Below the pieces are notes generated by a model. The model was given only the letters and a program-made list of their open reading frames with translations, had not been told where the DNA came from and did no database searches. Below are positions 1 through 7,919 of a stretch of DNA of 58,149 bases, piece by piece; positions within the stretch are counted from its first letter, which is position 1; every line of letters begins with the position of its first letter. This stretch comes from Lentisphaeria bacterium. GTDB lineage: Bacteria; Verrucomicrobiota; Lentisphaeria; Victivallales; UBA1829. A program made the position numbers and the translations under genes. Where the stretch lies: positions 1 through 58,149 of the forward strand of contig JAFSZN010000004.1 of assembly GCA_017455665.1 (NCBI GenBank), given 5' to 3'.

Positions 1-32
1 AGTAGTTTATCAAGAGGAAAGGCTTTTCAGTT

Positions 33-2000
33 ATGGCTAAATCGAAAAAACAATCCAGACAGTCCCGCGCTCCGCGCCGGGTCCTCTACAGCGGCGTCTT
101 CTCCGCCGCGGCCGCCGGCTTCGGCTTCGTGAAGGTCCCCGGCGACCCGACCCTCGAATTCTTCATCCCGCGCAAGTACACCGGGCACGCGCTCGACGGC
201 GACACGGTCGAGGTCGAGCAGATACCGGACGAACGCGACGCGACGTACTCGAAACGGAAATCCGGCCCGGTCGGCCGCATCGTGTCCGTGACCGGACGCA
301 ACCGCGAATTCGTGGTCGGCTGCCTGGACTCCCTGCACGAGATCCGCCCGCTCGACAAGCATCTGCCGGAGACCATCCGCGTGAACTCCGCGCCCCGCAA
401 CGCGAAGAAGGGCGACTGGGTGCAGGTGCGTCTGCTCGACGACGGCGCGAACCACACGGAACAACTCCGCGGCCATGTGGAGCGTTCGCTCGGGTCCGCG
501 GGCGACGTGGCGCACGACCTGAACGCCATCGCCGCCGAATTCGGCCTGCCGCCCGCCTACACCGCCGAGGACGAGGCGGAGGCGCTGAAGATCGCGCCGC
601 TGGAGATCGAACGCGAAGACCTTTCCTCTCTGTACACGCTCACGATCGACCCGGCTGACGCCCACGATTTCGACGACGCCATCTCCGTTCAGCCCGCGGC
701 GAAGGCGGGCGAGATCACGCTCGGCGTCCACATCGCCGACGTCGCGACCTGGATCCGCCCCGGCTCCAAGTTCGACAAGGCCGCCGCGTACCGCTCGTTC
801 TCCTCGTATCTCCCCGGCAAATTCCTGCCGATGCTTCCGAAGCCGCTCACCGCGAAGATCAGCCTCCGCGAAAAAGTCCTGTCCCCCGCCCACAGCGTGA
901 TCTTCACTGTGCGCCTCCGCGACGGAAAGATCCTCTCCTCGCGCCGCGTTCACTCGCTGGTGAAGGTGAACCGCCGCATGGACTACGACACCGTCCAGGC
1001 GTTTCTGAACGACCCTGCGAAGCGTCCGAAGGGCTGGACCAAGCAGGACGCGGAGAATGTCCAGCTCCTGCACAAGCTCGTGAAAAAGATGCGCGGCTGG
1101 CGCGCGAAGCACGAACAGTTCCTGTGGATCGACGTGCCGGAGATCCGCGTGCTCTGCGACGAGTCCACGCACGAGATCAAGGGACTCCTGCGCCGCATCC
1201 CGTGCGCCGCGGACGGCATCGTGGAGGAGTGCATGCTCGCCGCGAATTCCGCCGTGGCGAACGAGCTCATCGAACGCGGCGTCGGCGGGCTCTTCCGCAT
1301 CCACCCCGAACCCGATCCCGAGAAGCTCGCCGAGTTCGAAGGATTCGTCTCCGAGGCGTTCGGCGTCTCCACGGGCGACCTCTCGTCCGGCCGCGCCGCC
1401 TGCATGCACTTCCTCGAAAACATCCCGGACGACCACCGCAAGCCCGTGATCCTGTCGCGGTTCCTGCGTTCGATGGCGCGCGCCAGCTACAGCGAGAACC
1501 CGGAGCTTCACTTCGGCCTCGGCAAGACGCGCTATTCGCACTTCACCAGCCCGATCCGGCGGTATCCCGACCTGGCGCTCCACCAGCAGCTCCTCGCCCT
1601 CGACCTGAACAAGCGCCTCCGTTCCAAGCGCATGCTCGCGGAGATCGCCGTGCTGTGCTCGAAGAAGGAGGAGCGCAACGACAATGCGTTCTACGCCGCG
1701 AACGACCGCCTGAAGCTGCATTTCCTGAAGAACAGCGGTGCGCTGGAGAACACCACCATGTACGAGGCGATCATCCAGAAAGTCACCTCGTCCGGGCTGA
1801 TGTGCGAGATCCCCGAGCTGGGTATGCTTGGATTCGTGCCGACCTCGCGGTTCCGCGCGCCCGTCACGCGCCGCAATTCGCGCTATTCCTCGCGCATGGA
1901 GAGCGGCCACACCGGATACCGGCCCGGCGACTTCATCTACATCGCGCTGGACAGTATCGACCTCGTGCGCGGCCACGCGCAGTTCCGCCCCGTCATCTAA
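33..2000 (+). CDS. rnr: Ribonuclease R (RNB-family 3'-5' exoribonuclease)
   Basis: A processive 3'-5' exoribonuclease that degrades structured RNA in the cytoplasm. The 655 residues show an N-terminal cold-shock/OB region (about 18-140, with FGFVKVPGDPTLEFFIPRKY), then the RNB catalytic domain. Its active-site signature IDPADAHDFDDA lies near 208-219 and supplies the metal-binding aspartates. A C-terminal S1 domain follows (about 578-655, IIQKVTSSGLMCEIPELGML). The protein is shorter than E. coli RNase R (about 810) because it lacks the N-terminal helix-turn-helix and the long basic tail, so a general RNase II/R assignment is safe and the R subtype is likely. The start follows an AAGAGGAAAGG Shine-Dalgarno. 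The lipoprotein gene starts 27 bases after the stop and is probably co-transcribed. Confidence 0.93.
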   Translation: MAKSKKQSRQSRAPRRVLYSGVFSAAAAGFGFVKVPGDPTLEFFIPRKYTGHALDGDTVEVEQIPDERDATYSKRKSGPVGRIVSVTGRNREFVVGCLDSLHEIRPLDKHLPETIRVNSAPRNAKKGDWVQVRLLDDGANHTEQLRGHVERSLGSAGDVAHDLNAIAAEFGLPPAYTAEDEAEALKIAPLEIEREDLSSLYTLTIDPADAHDFDDAISVQPAAKAGEITLGVHIADVATWIRPGSKFDKAAAYRSFSSYLPGKFLPMLPKPLTAKISLREKVLSPAHSVIFTVRLRDGKILSSRRVHSLVKVNRRMDYDTVQAFLNDPAKRPKGWTKQDAENVQLLHKLVKKMRGWRAKHEQFLWIDVPEIRVLCDESTHEIKGLLRRIPCAADGIVEECMLAANSAVANELIERGVGGLFRIHPEPDPEKLAEFEGFVSEAFGVSTGDLSSGRAACMHFLENIPDDHRKPVILSRFLRSMARASYSENPELHFGLGKTRYSHFTSPIRRYPDLALHQQLLALDLNKRLRSKRMLAEIAVLCSKKEERNDNAFYAANDRLKLHFLKNSGALENTTMYEAIIQKVTSSGLMCEIPELGMLGFVPTSRFRAPVTRRNSRYSSRMESGHTGYRPGDFIYIALDSIDLVRGHAQFRPVI

Positions 2001-2027
2001 CCGCCATTCAAAAAAGGATTTCACAAT

Positions 2028-2681
2028 ATGAGACTTCCCCTTCGTTTCCTGCCCGCTGCCGTGTTCGGCATGGCTTTGCTGGCTTCCTGCAATACGACGA
2101 CCTTCACGGTGCCGAAGATCGGCACGCGCTTCGAGGAGAACAAGAAGTACCTGGAGTATGATACGTCGCTGAACACGTACATCATCCCGCTCGAACGGTA
2201 CGAGACGCTCAAGTACGATCATTTCGTCATCAATGTCCCGAAGGACGACGTGGTCGAGTATTATGCTCCCGTGAGCGCCAATTCCTCCAACTACGCCGAG
2301 TTTTCCGTGCGGAACCTTCCGGTCCAGACCGATTTCTTCGGACGCGCCATCTACGCCCAGAACATGGAGGGCTGGAAGAGCCTCGCCGACATCCAGAAGT
2401 TCTACAAGGAAAAGTACACGCCGGACAAGTACACCATCAGCCTCGAAACGCGCATCGCGAAGCACGACGGCTTCAACTGCGTGGAATACGACATCGTGGC
2501 GCGTCTGCCCGAGACCGGCAAGCTTGTGTCGGTGCACGGATTCTGCATGTTCGACCCGAAGACCACCAATTACATCTTCGACGTCGGGGCGGGGCGCACA
2601 GCCTATGAAAAGGACATCGACAACGATTTCCTGATCCGGGCGTCCGGCCTCTTCTTCGAGGCAGTGAAGTTCCGTCAGTGA
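2028..2681 (+). CDS. Hypothetical lipoprotein (lipobox LLASC)
   Basis: A 217-residue protein with a type II signal peptide: basic Arg-rich start, hydrophobic core, and lipobox LLASC with the lipidated cysteine at residue 21. Asn at +2 gives no inner-membrane retention signal, so an outer-membrane location is plausible (inference). The mature part is acidic and aromatic-rich with no motif I recognise; a stretch near residues 125-190 (YTISLETRIAKHDGFNCVEY) looks like beta strands. It lies just downstream of rnr on the same strand and is followed by a strong terminator, so the two form a short transcription unit. The function is unknown. Confidence 0.82.
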   Translation: MRLPLRFLPAAVFGMALLASCNTTTFTVPKIGTRFEENKKYLEYDTSLNTYIIPLERYETLKYDHFVINVPKDDVVEYYAPVSANSSNYAEFSVRNLPVQTDFFGRAIYAQNMEGWKSLADIQKFYKEKYTPDKYTISLETRIAKHDGFNCVEYDIVARLPETGKLVSVHGFCMFDPKTTNYIFDVGAGRTAYEKDIDNDFLIRASGLFFEAVKFRQ

Positions 2682-2716
2682 GCGGAAGCGTTTAACTCGT
2701 TTTCAGTAAAAGAACC

Positions 2717-2760
2717 GGGTGGTGCGGAGAAAGAATCCGCGCCGCCCGAAATGTTTTTTT
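2717..2760 (+). terminator. Rho-independent terminator after rnr-lipoprotein unit
   Basis: A 12-bp stem (2717-2728 with 2736-2747, two G-T wobbles) has a GAAAGAA loop and is followed by seven T at 2754-2760. The opposite side also has a T-rich stretch, so it may act weakly on convergent pyrF as well. Confidence 0.85.
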
Positions 2761-2791
2761 GTCGGTTCAGCCTGACTGAACTTGAGATCGT

Positions 2792-3613
2792 TCAGCCGCG
2801 GAACGCGTTGATGGCGTCGCGGAGCTTCAGCGCTTCGCGGCGGGCCGCCTCGGCGAAATCCTCGCCGTTCGAGGCGAAGATAATGCCGCGCGAGGAGTTG
2901 ATGACGAGTCCGGTCTTGTCCGCGGTCAGGCCGTTGCGGAGCACGCCCTCCAGGTCGCCGCCCTGCGCACCGATGCCCGGCACGAGCAGCGCCACGGAGT
3001 CGCCGACGCGCTTGCGGATCTCGCCGAGTTCGGCGGGACAGGTGGCCCCGGTCACGAGCAGGACGTTGTGATTGTAGTTCCACACGGTGGAGATGCGTTC
3101 GGCGAGATACTGGTAGAGCAGTTCGCCGTTCTGTAGCACGAGCTCCTGGATCTCCTTCGCGCCGCCGTTCGAGGTGCGGCAGAGGACCACGACGCCCTTG
3201 TCGGCGCAGTCGAGGAACGGCTTGATCGCGTCCATGCCCATGTACGGGTTCACGGTCACGGCGTCCGCCTGGTAGCGCTCGAACGCCTCGGAGACGTACA
3301 TGCGCGTGGTGTTGCCGATGTCCGCGCGCTTGGCGTCCAGGATGACCGGCACGGACGGCGCGACCTCGTGGATGTAGCGGATGGTCTCCGCGAGCTCGTC
3401 GTCGGCGTTCTGCGCGGCGTAGCAGGCGGCCTGCGGCTTATACGCGCAGACCAGGTCCTTCGTGGCGTCGATGATGGCCTTGTTGAACGCGAACACGGGC
3501 TTGTCGAGGCCGCGGACGCAGGCGGGGAGTTTGGCGGGGTCCGGGTCAAGCCCGACGCAGACCAGCGAATCGTTGTTGCGCCAGGCGGCGCGGAGTTTGT
3601 CGTAGAAGTTCAT
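2792..3613 (-). CDS. pyrF: Orotidine 5'-phosphate decarboxylase
   Basis: Decarboxylates OMP to UMP, the last step of de novo UMP synthesis. The 273-residue sequence is of the longer (type 2) PyrF class: CVGLDPDPAKLP at the N-terminus, FAFNKAIIDAT, the catalytic segment ILDAKRADIGNT (Asp-Lys-x-x-Asp core) and the phosphate-binding LLVPGIGAQGGDLEGVLRNG near the C-terminus. I chose the ATG at 3613 rather than the in-frame ATG four codons upstream, because GGAGA sits five bases before it and overlaps the upstream ATG. It follows the glycoside hydrolase gene on the same strand by 56 bases. No other pyrimidine gene is adjacent. Confidence 0.93.
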   Translation of the reverse strand: MNFYDKLRAAWRNNDSLVCVGLDPDPAKLPACVRGLDKPVFAFNKAIIDATKDLVCAYKPQAACYAAQNADDELAETIRYIHEVAPSVPVILDAKRADIGNTTRMYVSEAFERYQADAVTVNPYMGMDAIKPFLDCADKGVVVLCRTSNGGAKEIQELVLQNGELLYQYLAERISTVWNYNHNVLLVTGATCPAELGEIRKRVGDSVALLVPGIGAQGGDLEGVLRNGLTADKTGLVINSSRGIIFASNGEDFAEAARREALKLRDAINAFRG

Positions 3614-3669
3614 ATTTGTCTCCATATAGGTTATGTTGCCTTGAATCGTGTTGAAGCAGGGTTATAAAC

Positions 3670-5319
3670 TCATTTGTTCTTCACTTTCACCACGCGGATC
3701 GCGATGAATTCTTTTCCGGGGAGGTCGAGATGGAACCGTCCCTTCATGATCCCGCGGTCGTCGATGGTCATGTTCCACGTGTCGATCACCTCCACATGGT
3801 AGGACGCGTTCGGGTCGAGCTTGTTGAAGTCGCGGTATTTCGGCCGGTTGCGCCCGAAATAGAAGAGCATGTAATTGGGATTGCTCTCGGCGCAGGCGGC
3901 GAGGTCGTCCCATTCCTGTGTGGTGCGGCGGAGTCCGAGGCCGGGCGTCTGGTAGAGGATTTCCTTCAGAAATTTCAGGCGCGGCGCGCTGTCGCCCCAG
4001 AGTTTGCCGCCGTGGCTCCACCACAGGATGTCGTCGTGCCCCACGTAGGTCTCGCCGTGCGTGGCATAGCCGCCCCGGACGGTCGCCTCCCAGAAACGCC
4101 GCACGAGTTCAGGCCCGGCGATGTTGCCCCACATGTACGGGATGTCGCCCTCGTACTGGATTTCATCGAGCACGACCGGCTTGTTGTATTTGCCGCGGTA
4201 CTGGTCGGTGAGCTCGGCGCAGACGTAGAAATCCTGCCGCTGGATGCTGCAGTGCGTGATCCACGGCTTCGTGTAGTCGTAGAACGGCACGCAGTTGTGG
4301 ATGCTCCGCAGATGGTGGTACCAGTCCTTCTCCTGAATGAGCGCGGCGTAATGCTCCCAGTCGTCAGTCGTTTTCTCTTTCATGATGTCGTATTCGTTGG
4401 CGAAGCTCCACCAGACGTTCGCGTACGCGCTGTAGCGCGCCGCCATGTAGGTCAGGTAGAAGTCGTTCGCCTCGGCGGGCATCTTGCTGAATCCCCATTT
4501 GTCGTAGGGATGGAACAGGATCAGGTCGCACTCGATCCCGAGCTTGCCGAGCGTCTCGACCGCCTCGTCGATGCGCGCGAAGTACGCCGGATTCGGCTTC
4601 GTGTAATCCCAGTCGTACTCCTTTTCGCCGCCTTCCTTCCGCAGGAACGGGTACAGGTCGGGCTCCTTCTCGTTGAAGACATAGTGCTTCGGGAAGATGC
4701 AGAACCGGATTTTGTTGAAATAGCCTTTGGACAGCGTTTCGATCGTCTGCTTCCGGATTGCTTCCGGCTGGTTCAGCCATGCATAGCACGTTGTGCCGAC
4801 CGGATAGAACGGCGTGCCGTCCTCGTGGGCGAAATGGAACGTTTTTGCCGGATGTACCGGGCCGTGCATGCCGGGTTCCGGTTCCGTCACCTCGAAGCTG
4901 CCCCGGAGGTACCACTGCTCCTCTTCATTCTCGGAGCCATCCCGGAAGTCGACGACCGGGCCGATTGAGAATCTGTTTTTTCCCATCATCCTCGGCATGA
5001 ACCGTATGCGCCATTGATCGCCATCGCGGAATCCCTCGGCGATGCTGTCGATCACATCGCCGCGCATGATGCAACCTTCGATTCTTTCCGGGTCACCGGG
5101 AAAGCCGGTGATTTTCACCTCGTACATGCCCCACCGCGGCACGGATGCCGGAGCCTCGACCTGAGCCTTGACATCGGTTGCCGGCTCTGTGCCGAAGGTC
5201 CAATGCGGCGCTGGCGCGGCGGCATCGGTCCGAGGCGCGGCGGCCCCGCCCTGCGCGAACGCCTGTGCGGCGAAGAAAAGTCCGAAAAGCGAGAAAGCGA
5301 TGCGTCTGCGTGAGATCAT
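3670..5319 (-). CDS. Secreted glycoside hydrolase-like protein (DUF5060 / DUF4038 type)
   Basis: A 549-residue predicted exported carbohydrate-active enzyme. The signal peptide is MISRRRIAF then a hydrophobic core ending AQAFA-Q. It contains SRRRIAF, which resembles a Tat motif, although the core is hydrophobic enough for Sec. The mature protein starts with a small beta domain (about 45-125, DUF5060-like) and continues as a TIM-barrel-like DUF4038 domain. Candidate catalytic acids are Glu in WWSFANEYD (about 306) and Glu in VVLDEIQYEG (about 385). The C-terminal 100 residues look like the beta domain common to this group. Relatives include GH140-like apiosidases, but the substrate cannot be read from sequence. 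A start further upstream was rejected because the signal peptide and an AGGAG lie here. Confidence 0.82.
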   Translation of the reverse strand: MISRRRIAFSLFGLFFAAQAFAQGGAAAPRTDAAAPAPHWTFGTEPATDVKAQVEAPASVPRWGMYEVKITGFPGDPERIEGCIMRGDVIDSIAEGFRDGDQWRIRFMPRMMGKNRFSIGPVVDFRDGSENEEEQWYLRGSFEVTEPEPGMHGPVHPAKTFHFAHEDGTPFYPVGTTCYAWLNQPEAIRKQTIETLSKGYFNKIRFCIFPKHYVFNEKEPDLYPFLRKEGGEKEYDWDYTKPNPAYFARIDEAVETLGKLGIECDLILFHPYDKWGFSKMPAEANDFYLTYMAARYSAYANVWWSFANEYDIMKEKTTDDWEHYAALIQEKDWYHHLRSIHNCVPFYDYTKPWITHCSIQRQDFYVCAELTDQYRGKYNKPVVLDEIQYEGDIPYMWGNIAGPELVRRFWEATVRGGYATHGETYVGHDDILWWSHGGKLWGDSAPRLKFLKEILYQTPGLGLRRTTQEWDDLAACAESNPNYMLFYFGRNRPKYRDFNKLDPNASYHVEVIDTWNMTIDDRGIMKGRFHLDLPGKEFIAIRVVKVKNK

Positions 5320-5370
5320 GGTGAAACTGGCTCCTGTCTGGACGGATTGTTTGTGAAAAAGTCGTTTGTT

Positions 5371-5399
5371 ACTATACCCCCCGGCGGACACGTTTTCAA
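5371..5399 (-). promoter_or_regulatory. Sigma-70-type promoter for the glycoside hydrolase gene
   Basis: Read on the minus strand: TTGAAA (5399-5394), 17-base spacer, TATAGT (5376-5371), about 50 bases upstream of the chosen start at 5319. Confidence 0.55.
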
Positions 5400-5459
5400 G
5401 AAATGTCCCGTGTTTTTCACGAAATTGCCGGTAACTCGGGGAAACCTTTGTCCGCGGAC

Positions 5460-5487
5460 TTGCTTTTCCGTAGAAACAATGTAAATT
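5460..5487 (+). promoter_or_regulatory. Putative promoter for purQ
   Basis: TTGCTT (5460-5465), 16-base spacer, TAAATT (5482-5487), preceded by TG at the extended -10 position. It is 44 bases upstream of purQ and divergent from the hydrolase promoter. No purine riboswitch fold was recognised in the short leader. Confidence 0.45.
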
Positions 5488-5531
5488 ATAAGGTACTGTT
5501 TTTTTTATCCCACGATCGAAAGGCGGCAGAC

Positions 5532-6341
5532 ATGCGTAAACGCGAACAAGTCAAGGTACTGATCATCACCGGCGCAGGGTTGAACTGCGAAAAAGAGACG
5601 GCGGCGGCTTTCGCCTCCTGCGGCGCGACCGCGGAACAGGTCCATCTGAACGACCTCCTGGCCGGGAAACGCACGCTCGGCGAATTCCATATCCTCGCCC
5701 TGATCGGCGGATTCTCGTTCGGCGATCACCTCGGGTCCGGCACGGTCTTCGCGAACAAGCTGAAATTCAAGCTGACCGACGACCTCCGCAAGTTCGTGTC
5801 CGACGGCAAGCTCGTGATCGGCATCTGCAACGGATTCCAGACGCTCACACGCCTGGGGCTCGCGCCCGCGCTCGACGGCAAGTACCTCACGCAGCAGGCA
5901 GCCCTGACCGAGAACGACAGCGGCGTGTTCCGCGACGACTGGATCACGCTGAAGGCGGACCCGGAATCCCCGTGCGTCTTCACGCGCGGCATCGACGTGA
6001 TCCGCATGCCCATCCGCCACGGCGAAGGCAAGTTCGTCGCCGATCCCGACGTGCTGGCGAAGATCGAATCCCGCCACCTCGCCGCGGTCCGCTACTGCGC
6101 CGCCGACGGCTCGAAGGCGAAGGGATTCCCGGAGAACCCGAACGGCTCGCTGAACGACATCGCGGGCATCTGCGACGAGAGCGGCCGCATCTTCGGCCTC
6201 ATGCCGCACCCGGAAGCGTTCCTGTCCCCGTACAACGCCCCCGACTGGCAGAAGCAGAAGCTCGAAGGCAAACTCCCCGAGTGGGGCGAAGGCCGCGTGA
6301 TCTTCGAGAACGCCGTGGAATTCGCGGCTTCCTGCCTCTGA
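5532..6341 (+). CDS. purQ: Phosphoribosylformylglycinamidine synthase, glutaminase subunit
   Basis: Supplies ammonia from glutamine to the PurL synthase in purine synthesis. The 269 residues form a class I glutamine amidotransferase: ITGAGLNCEKETAAAF at the N-terminus, GGFSFGDHLGSG as oxyanion region, nucleophile Cys in IGICNGFQTL (about 95), and the His-Glu pair in MPHPEAF (about 231). It is longer than the Bacillus PurQ (about 227), as in the free-standing PurQ of several other phyla. The ATG at 5532 follows AAAGG at 8 bases; a longer frame upstream would run through the promoter. purC is nearby (6903), with rplU inserted between them; purL and purS are not in the window. Confidence 0.88.
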   Translation: MRKREQVKVLIITGAGLNCEKETAAAFASCGATAEQVHLNDLLAGKRTLGEFHILALIGGFSFGDHLGSGTVFANKLKFKLTDDLRKFVSDGKLVIGICNGFQTLTRLGLAPALDGKYLTQQAALTENDSGVFRDDWITLKADPESPCVFTRGIDVIRMPIRHGEGKFVADPDVLAKIESRHLAAVRYCAADGSKAKGFPENPNGSLNDIAGICDESGRIFGLMPHPEAFLSPYNAPDWQKQKLEGKLPEWGEGRVIFENAVEFAASCL

Positions 6342-6477
6342 TCCCGTAAGAAAGGACGCCCCGGAACGTCTCCCGATCTCCCTTTTTTCCGCCGCCGTCC
6401 GCCATCCCGCGTCTCCGCGAAAAGGCCGGAAAAACGGCGCAAACGGGTCATTTTTCGAAAAAAAAGAGGAAAATGAT

Positions 6478-6505
6478 TTGAAGATTTGGAAAATGGGGCT
6501 ATATT
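6478..6505 (+). promoter_or_regulatory. Promoter for rplU-purC
   Basis: TTGAAG (6478-6483), 16-base spacer, TATATT (6500-6505), 72 bases before the rplU start in an A/T-rich stretch (6460-6545) that contrasts with the GC-rich coding DNA. Confidence 0.55.
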
Positions 6506-6577
6506 AAATCGTTTATTTTTAGTCAAAAAGTCAAAAAAACAAAATCACACATACAACCGCAACCCGGAGAACAAGAC

Positions 6578-6886
6578 ATGTACGCAGTAATCAAAACCGG
6601 CGGCAAACAGCTGAAAGTCCAGGAACAGGACGTCGTTGCCGTCGAACGCATTGAAGGCGAAGTCGGCGCGAAGATCACGTTTGACGAAGTTCTGGCCAAG
6701 GGCGAAGGCGCGGACCTCACGGTCGGCACCCCGCTGCTCGACGGCGCCAAAGTCGAAGCCGAGATCGTGGAGCAGTTCCGCGGTCCGAAGCTGATCGCAT
6801 TCAAGATGAAACGCCGCAAAGGCTGCCGCAAACGCAAAGGCCACCGCCAGGAACTCACCCAGGTGAAGATCCTGTCGATCGCGTGA
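6578..6886 (+). CDS. rplU: 50S ribosomal protein bL21
   Basis: A 102-residue bL21 with the typical opening MYAVIKTGGKQLKVQEQD, the central GGTPLLDGAKVEAEIV region and the basic C-terminus FKMKRRKGCRKRKGHRQ that contacts 23S rRNA. Length and sequence match the family throughout. GGAG stands 11 bases before the ATG. In most bacteria rplU is followed by rpmA (bL27). Here the next gene, 16 bases on, is purC, and no bL27 gene exists anywhere in the window. Confidence 0.96.
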   Translation: MYAVIKTGGKQLKVQEQDVVAVERIEGEVGAKITFDEVLAKGEGADLTVGTPLLDGAKVEAEIVEQFRGPKLIAFKMKRRKGCRKRKGHRQELTQVKILSIA

Positions 6887-6902
6887 AAGTGACCCCGCCC
6901 TT

Positions 6903-7802
6903 ATGAAATATGACTCGAACGGAGCTCTGCTCGAAACCGATATTCCCGAACTCCCGCGACCCCATCGGGGTAAGGTGAGAGATGTTTACGACTTAGGGGA
7001 TTCCCTTTTATTCGTTGCGACCGACCGCATCAGCGCGTTTGACTGCGTGATGCCGAACGGCATCCCGGACAAGGGCCGCGTCCTGACCGCGATGTCGCTG
7101 TTCTGGTTCGATTATATTTCCTGGGCGCAGAATCATCTGCTCTGCTCCGAGGTCAGCGACTTCCCGAAAATGCTCCGGAAGTACGACAAGGACCTCGAAG
7201 GGCGCTCGATGATCGTGCGCAAGGTCAAGCCCATCCCGATGGAGTGCATCGTGCGCGGCTACCTGACGGGCAGCGCCTGGAAGGAATACAAGCGCTACGG
7301 CACCGTCGGCGGCTATGAAGTGCGCGACGACTACCGTCTGTCCGAGAAGCTCGACAAGGCGCTCTTCACACCCTCGACGAAAGCCGAGGAGGGCCACGAC
7401 GAAAACGTGACGTTCGAGGAAGCCTGCGAGCTGATCGGCGAAGAGAAGGCGGAGTGCCTCTCCGATTTCTCCCTCCGCATCTATAAGGACGCCGCCCAGC
7501 ACGCGGAACGCTGCGGGATCATCCTCGCGGACACCACGTTCGAGTTCGGCGAACTCGACGACGGCGAGATCATCCTGATCGACGAGGTCCTGACCCCGGA
7601 TTCCAGCCGCTTCTGGCCGAAAGCCGACTACGTGCTCGGCAGCAATCCGCCCAGCCTCGACAAGCAGTTCGTCCGCGACTACCTCGAATCCCTCGACTGG
7701 GACAAGACGCCTCCCGCGCCCGCCCTGCCGCAGGATGTGGTCGAGAAGACCCGCGAGAAGTATCTCGGCGCCCTCAGAGCGCTCAGCGGCCGTTCGTTAT
7801 AA
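6903..7802 (+). CDS. purC: Phosphoribosylaminoimidazole-succinocarboxamide synthase
   Basis: SAICAR synthetase: joins CAIR and aspartate using ATP in purine synthesis. The 299 residues have the ATP-binding opening RGKVRDVYDLGDSLLFVATDRISAFD, the substrate segment VECIVRGYLTGSAWKEY, and the metal-binding DGEIILIDEVLTPDSSRFW. This is the longer, eukaryote-like/proteobacterial PurC form (about 300) rather than the 240-residue Bacillus form. No good Shine-Dalgarno precedes the ATG and rplU ends only 16 bases upstream, so translation may be coupled to rplU. A terminator follows directly. Confidence 0.95.
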   Translation: MKYDSNGALLETDIPELPRPHRGKVRDVYDLGDSLLFVATDRISAFDCVMPNGIPDKGRVLTAMSLFWFDYISWAQNHLLCSEVSDFPKMLRKYDKDLEGRSMIVRKVKPIPMECIVRGYLTGSAWKEYKRYGTVGGYEVRDDYRLSEKLDKALFTPSTKAEEGHDENVTFEEACELIGEEKAECLSDFSLRIYKDAAQHAERCGIILADTTFEFGELDDGEIILIDEVLTPDSSRFWPKADYVLGSNPPSLDKQFVRDYLESLDWDKTPPAPALPQDVVEKTREKYLGALRALSGRSL

Positions 7803-7820
7803 GCACAGCATCGCTGTTTC

Positions 7821-7859
7821 CGGAGCCGGTGTCCCCGATTGACCCCGGCTCCGTTTTAT
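7821..7859 (+). terminator. Rho-independent terminator after purC
   Basis: A 9-bp perfect stem CGGAGCCGG (7821-7829) / CCGGCTCCG (7845-7853) has a 15-base loop and is followed by TTTTAT. It separates rplU-purC from the metX operon. Confidence 0.75.
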
Positions 7860-7919
7860 CTAAATCAGTTTGTCAGTCAGTTCGTTTTCTCCGCCCCGGC
7901 GGAGGGAAGGGAGTTCATC

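Noticed and set aside
27-2537. Long minus-strand frame opposite rnr and the lipoprotein
   Set aside because: The plus strand has RNB and S1 domains and a lipobox. The minus frame lacks motifs and a start site.
2765-2780. Small GTTCAG/CTGAAC hairpin between the lipoprotein and pyrF genes as a terminator
   Set aside because: Only a 6-bp stem without a T tract in a useful orientation. The 12-bp hairpin at 2717-2747 is the better terminator.
5320-5531. Purine riboswitch in front of purQ
   Set aside because: The leader after the promoter is only about 44 bases and shows no three-way junction or conserved purine-aptamer loops.
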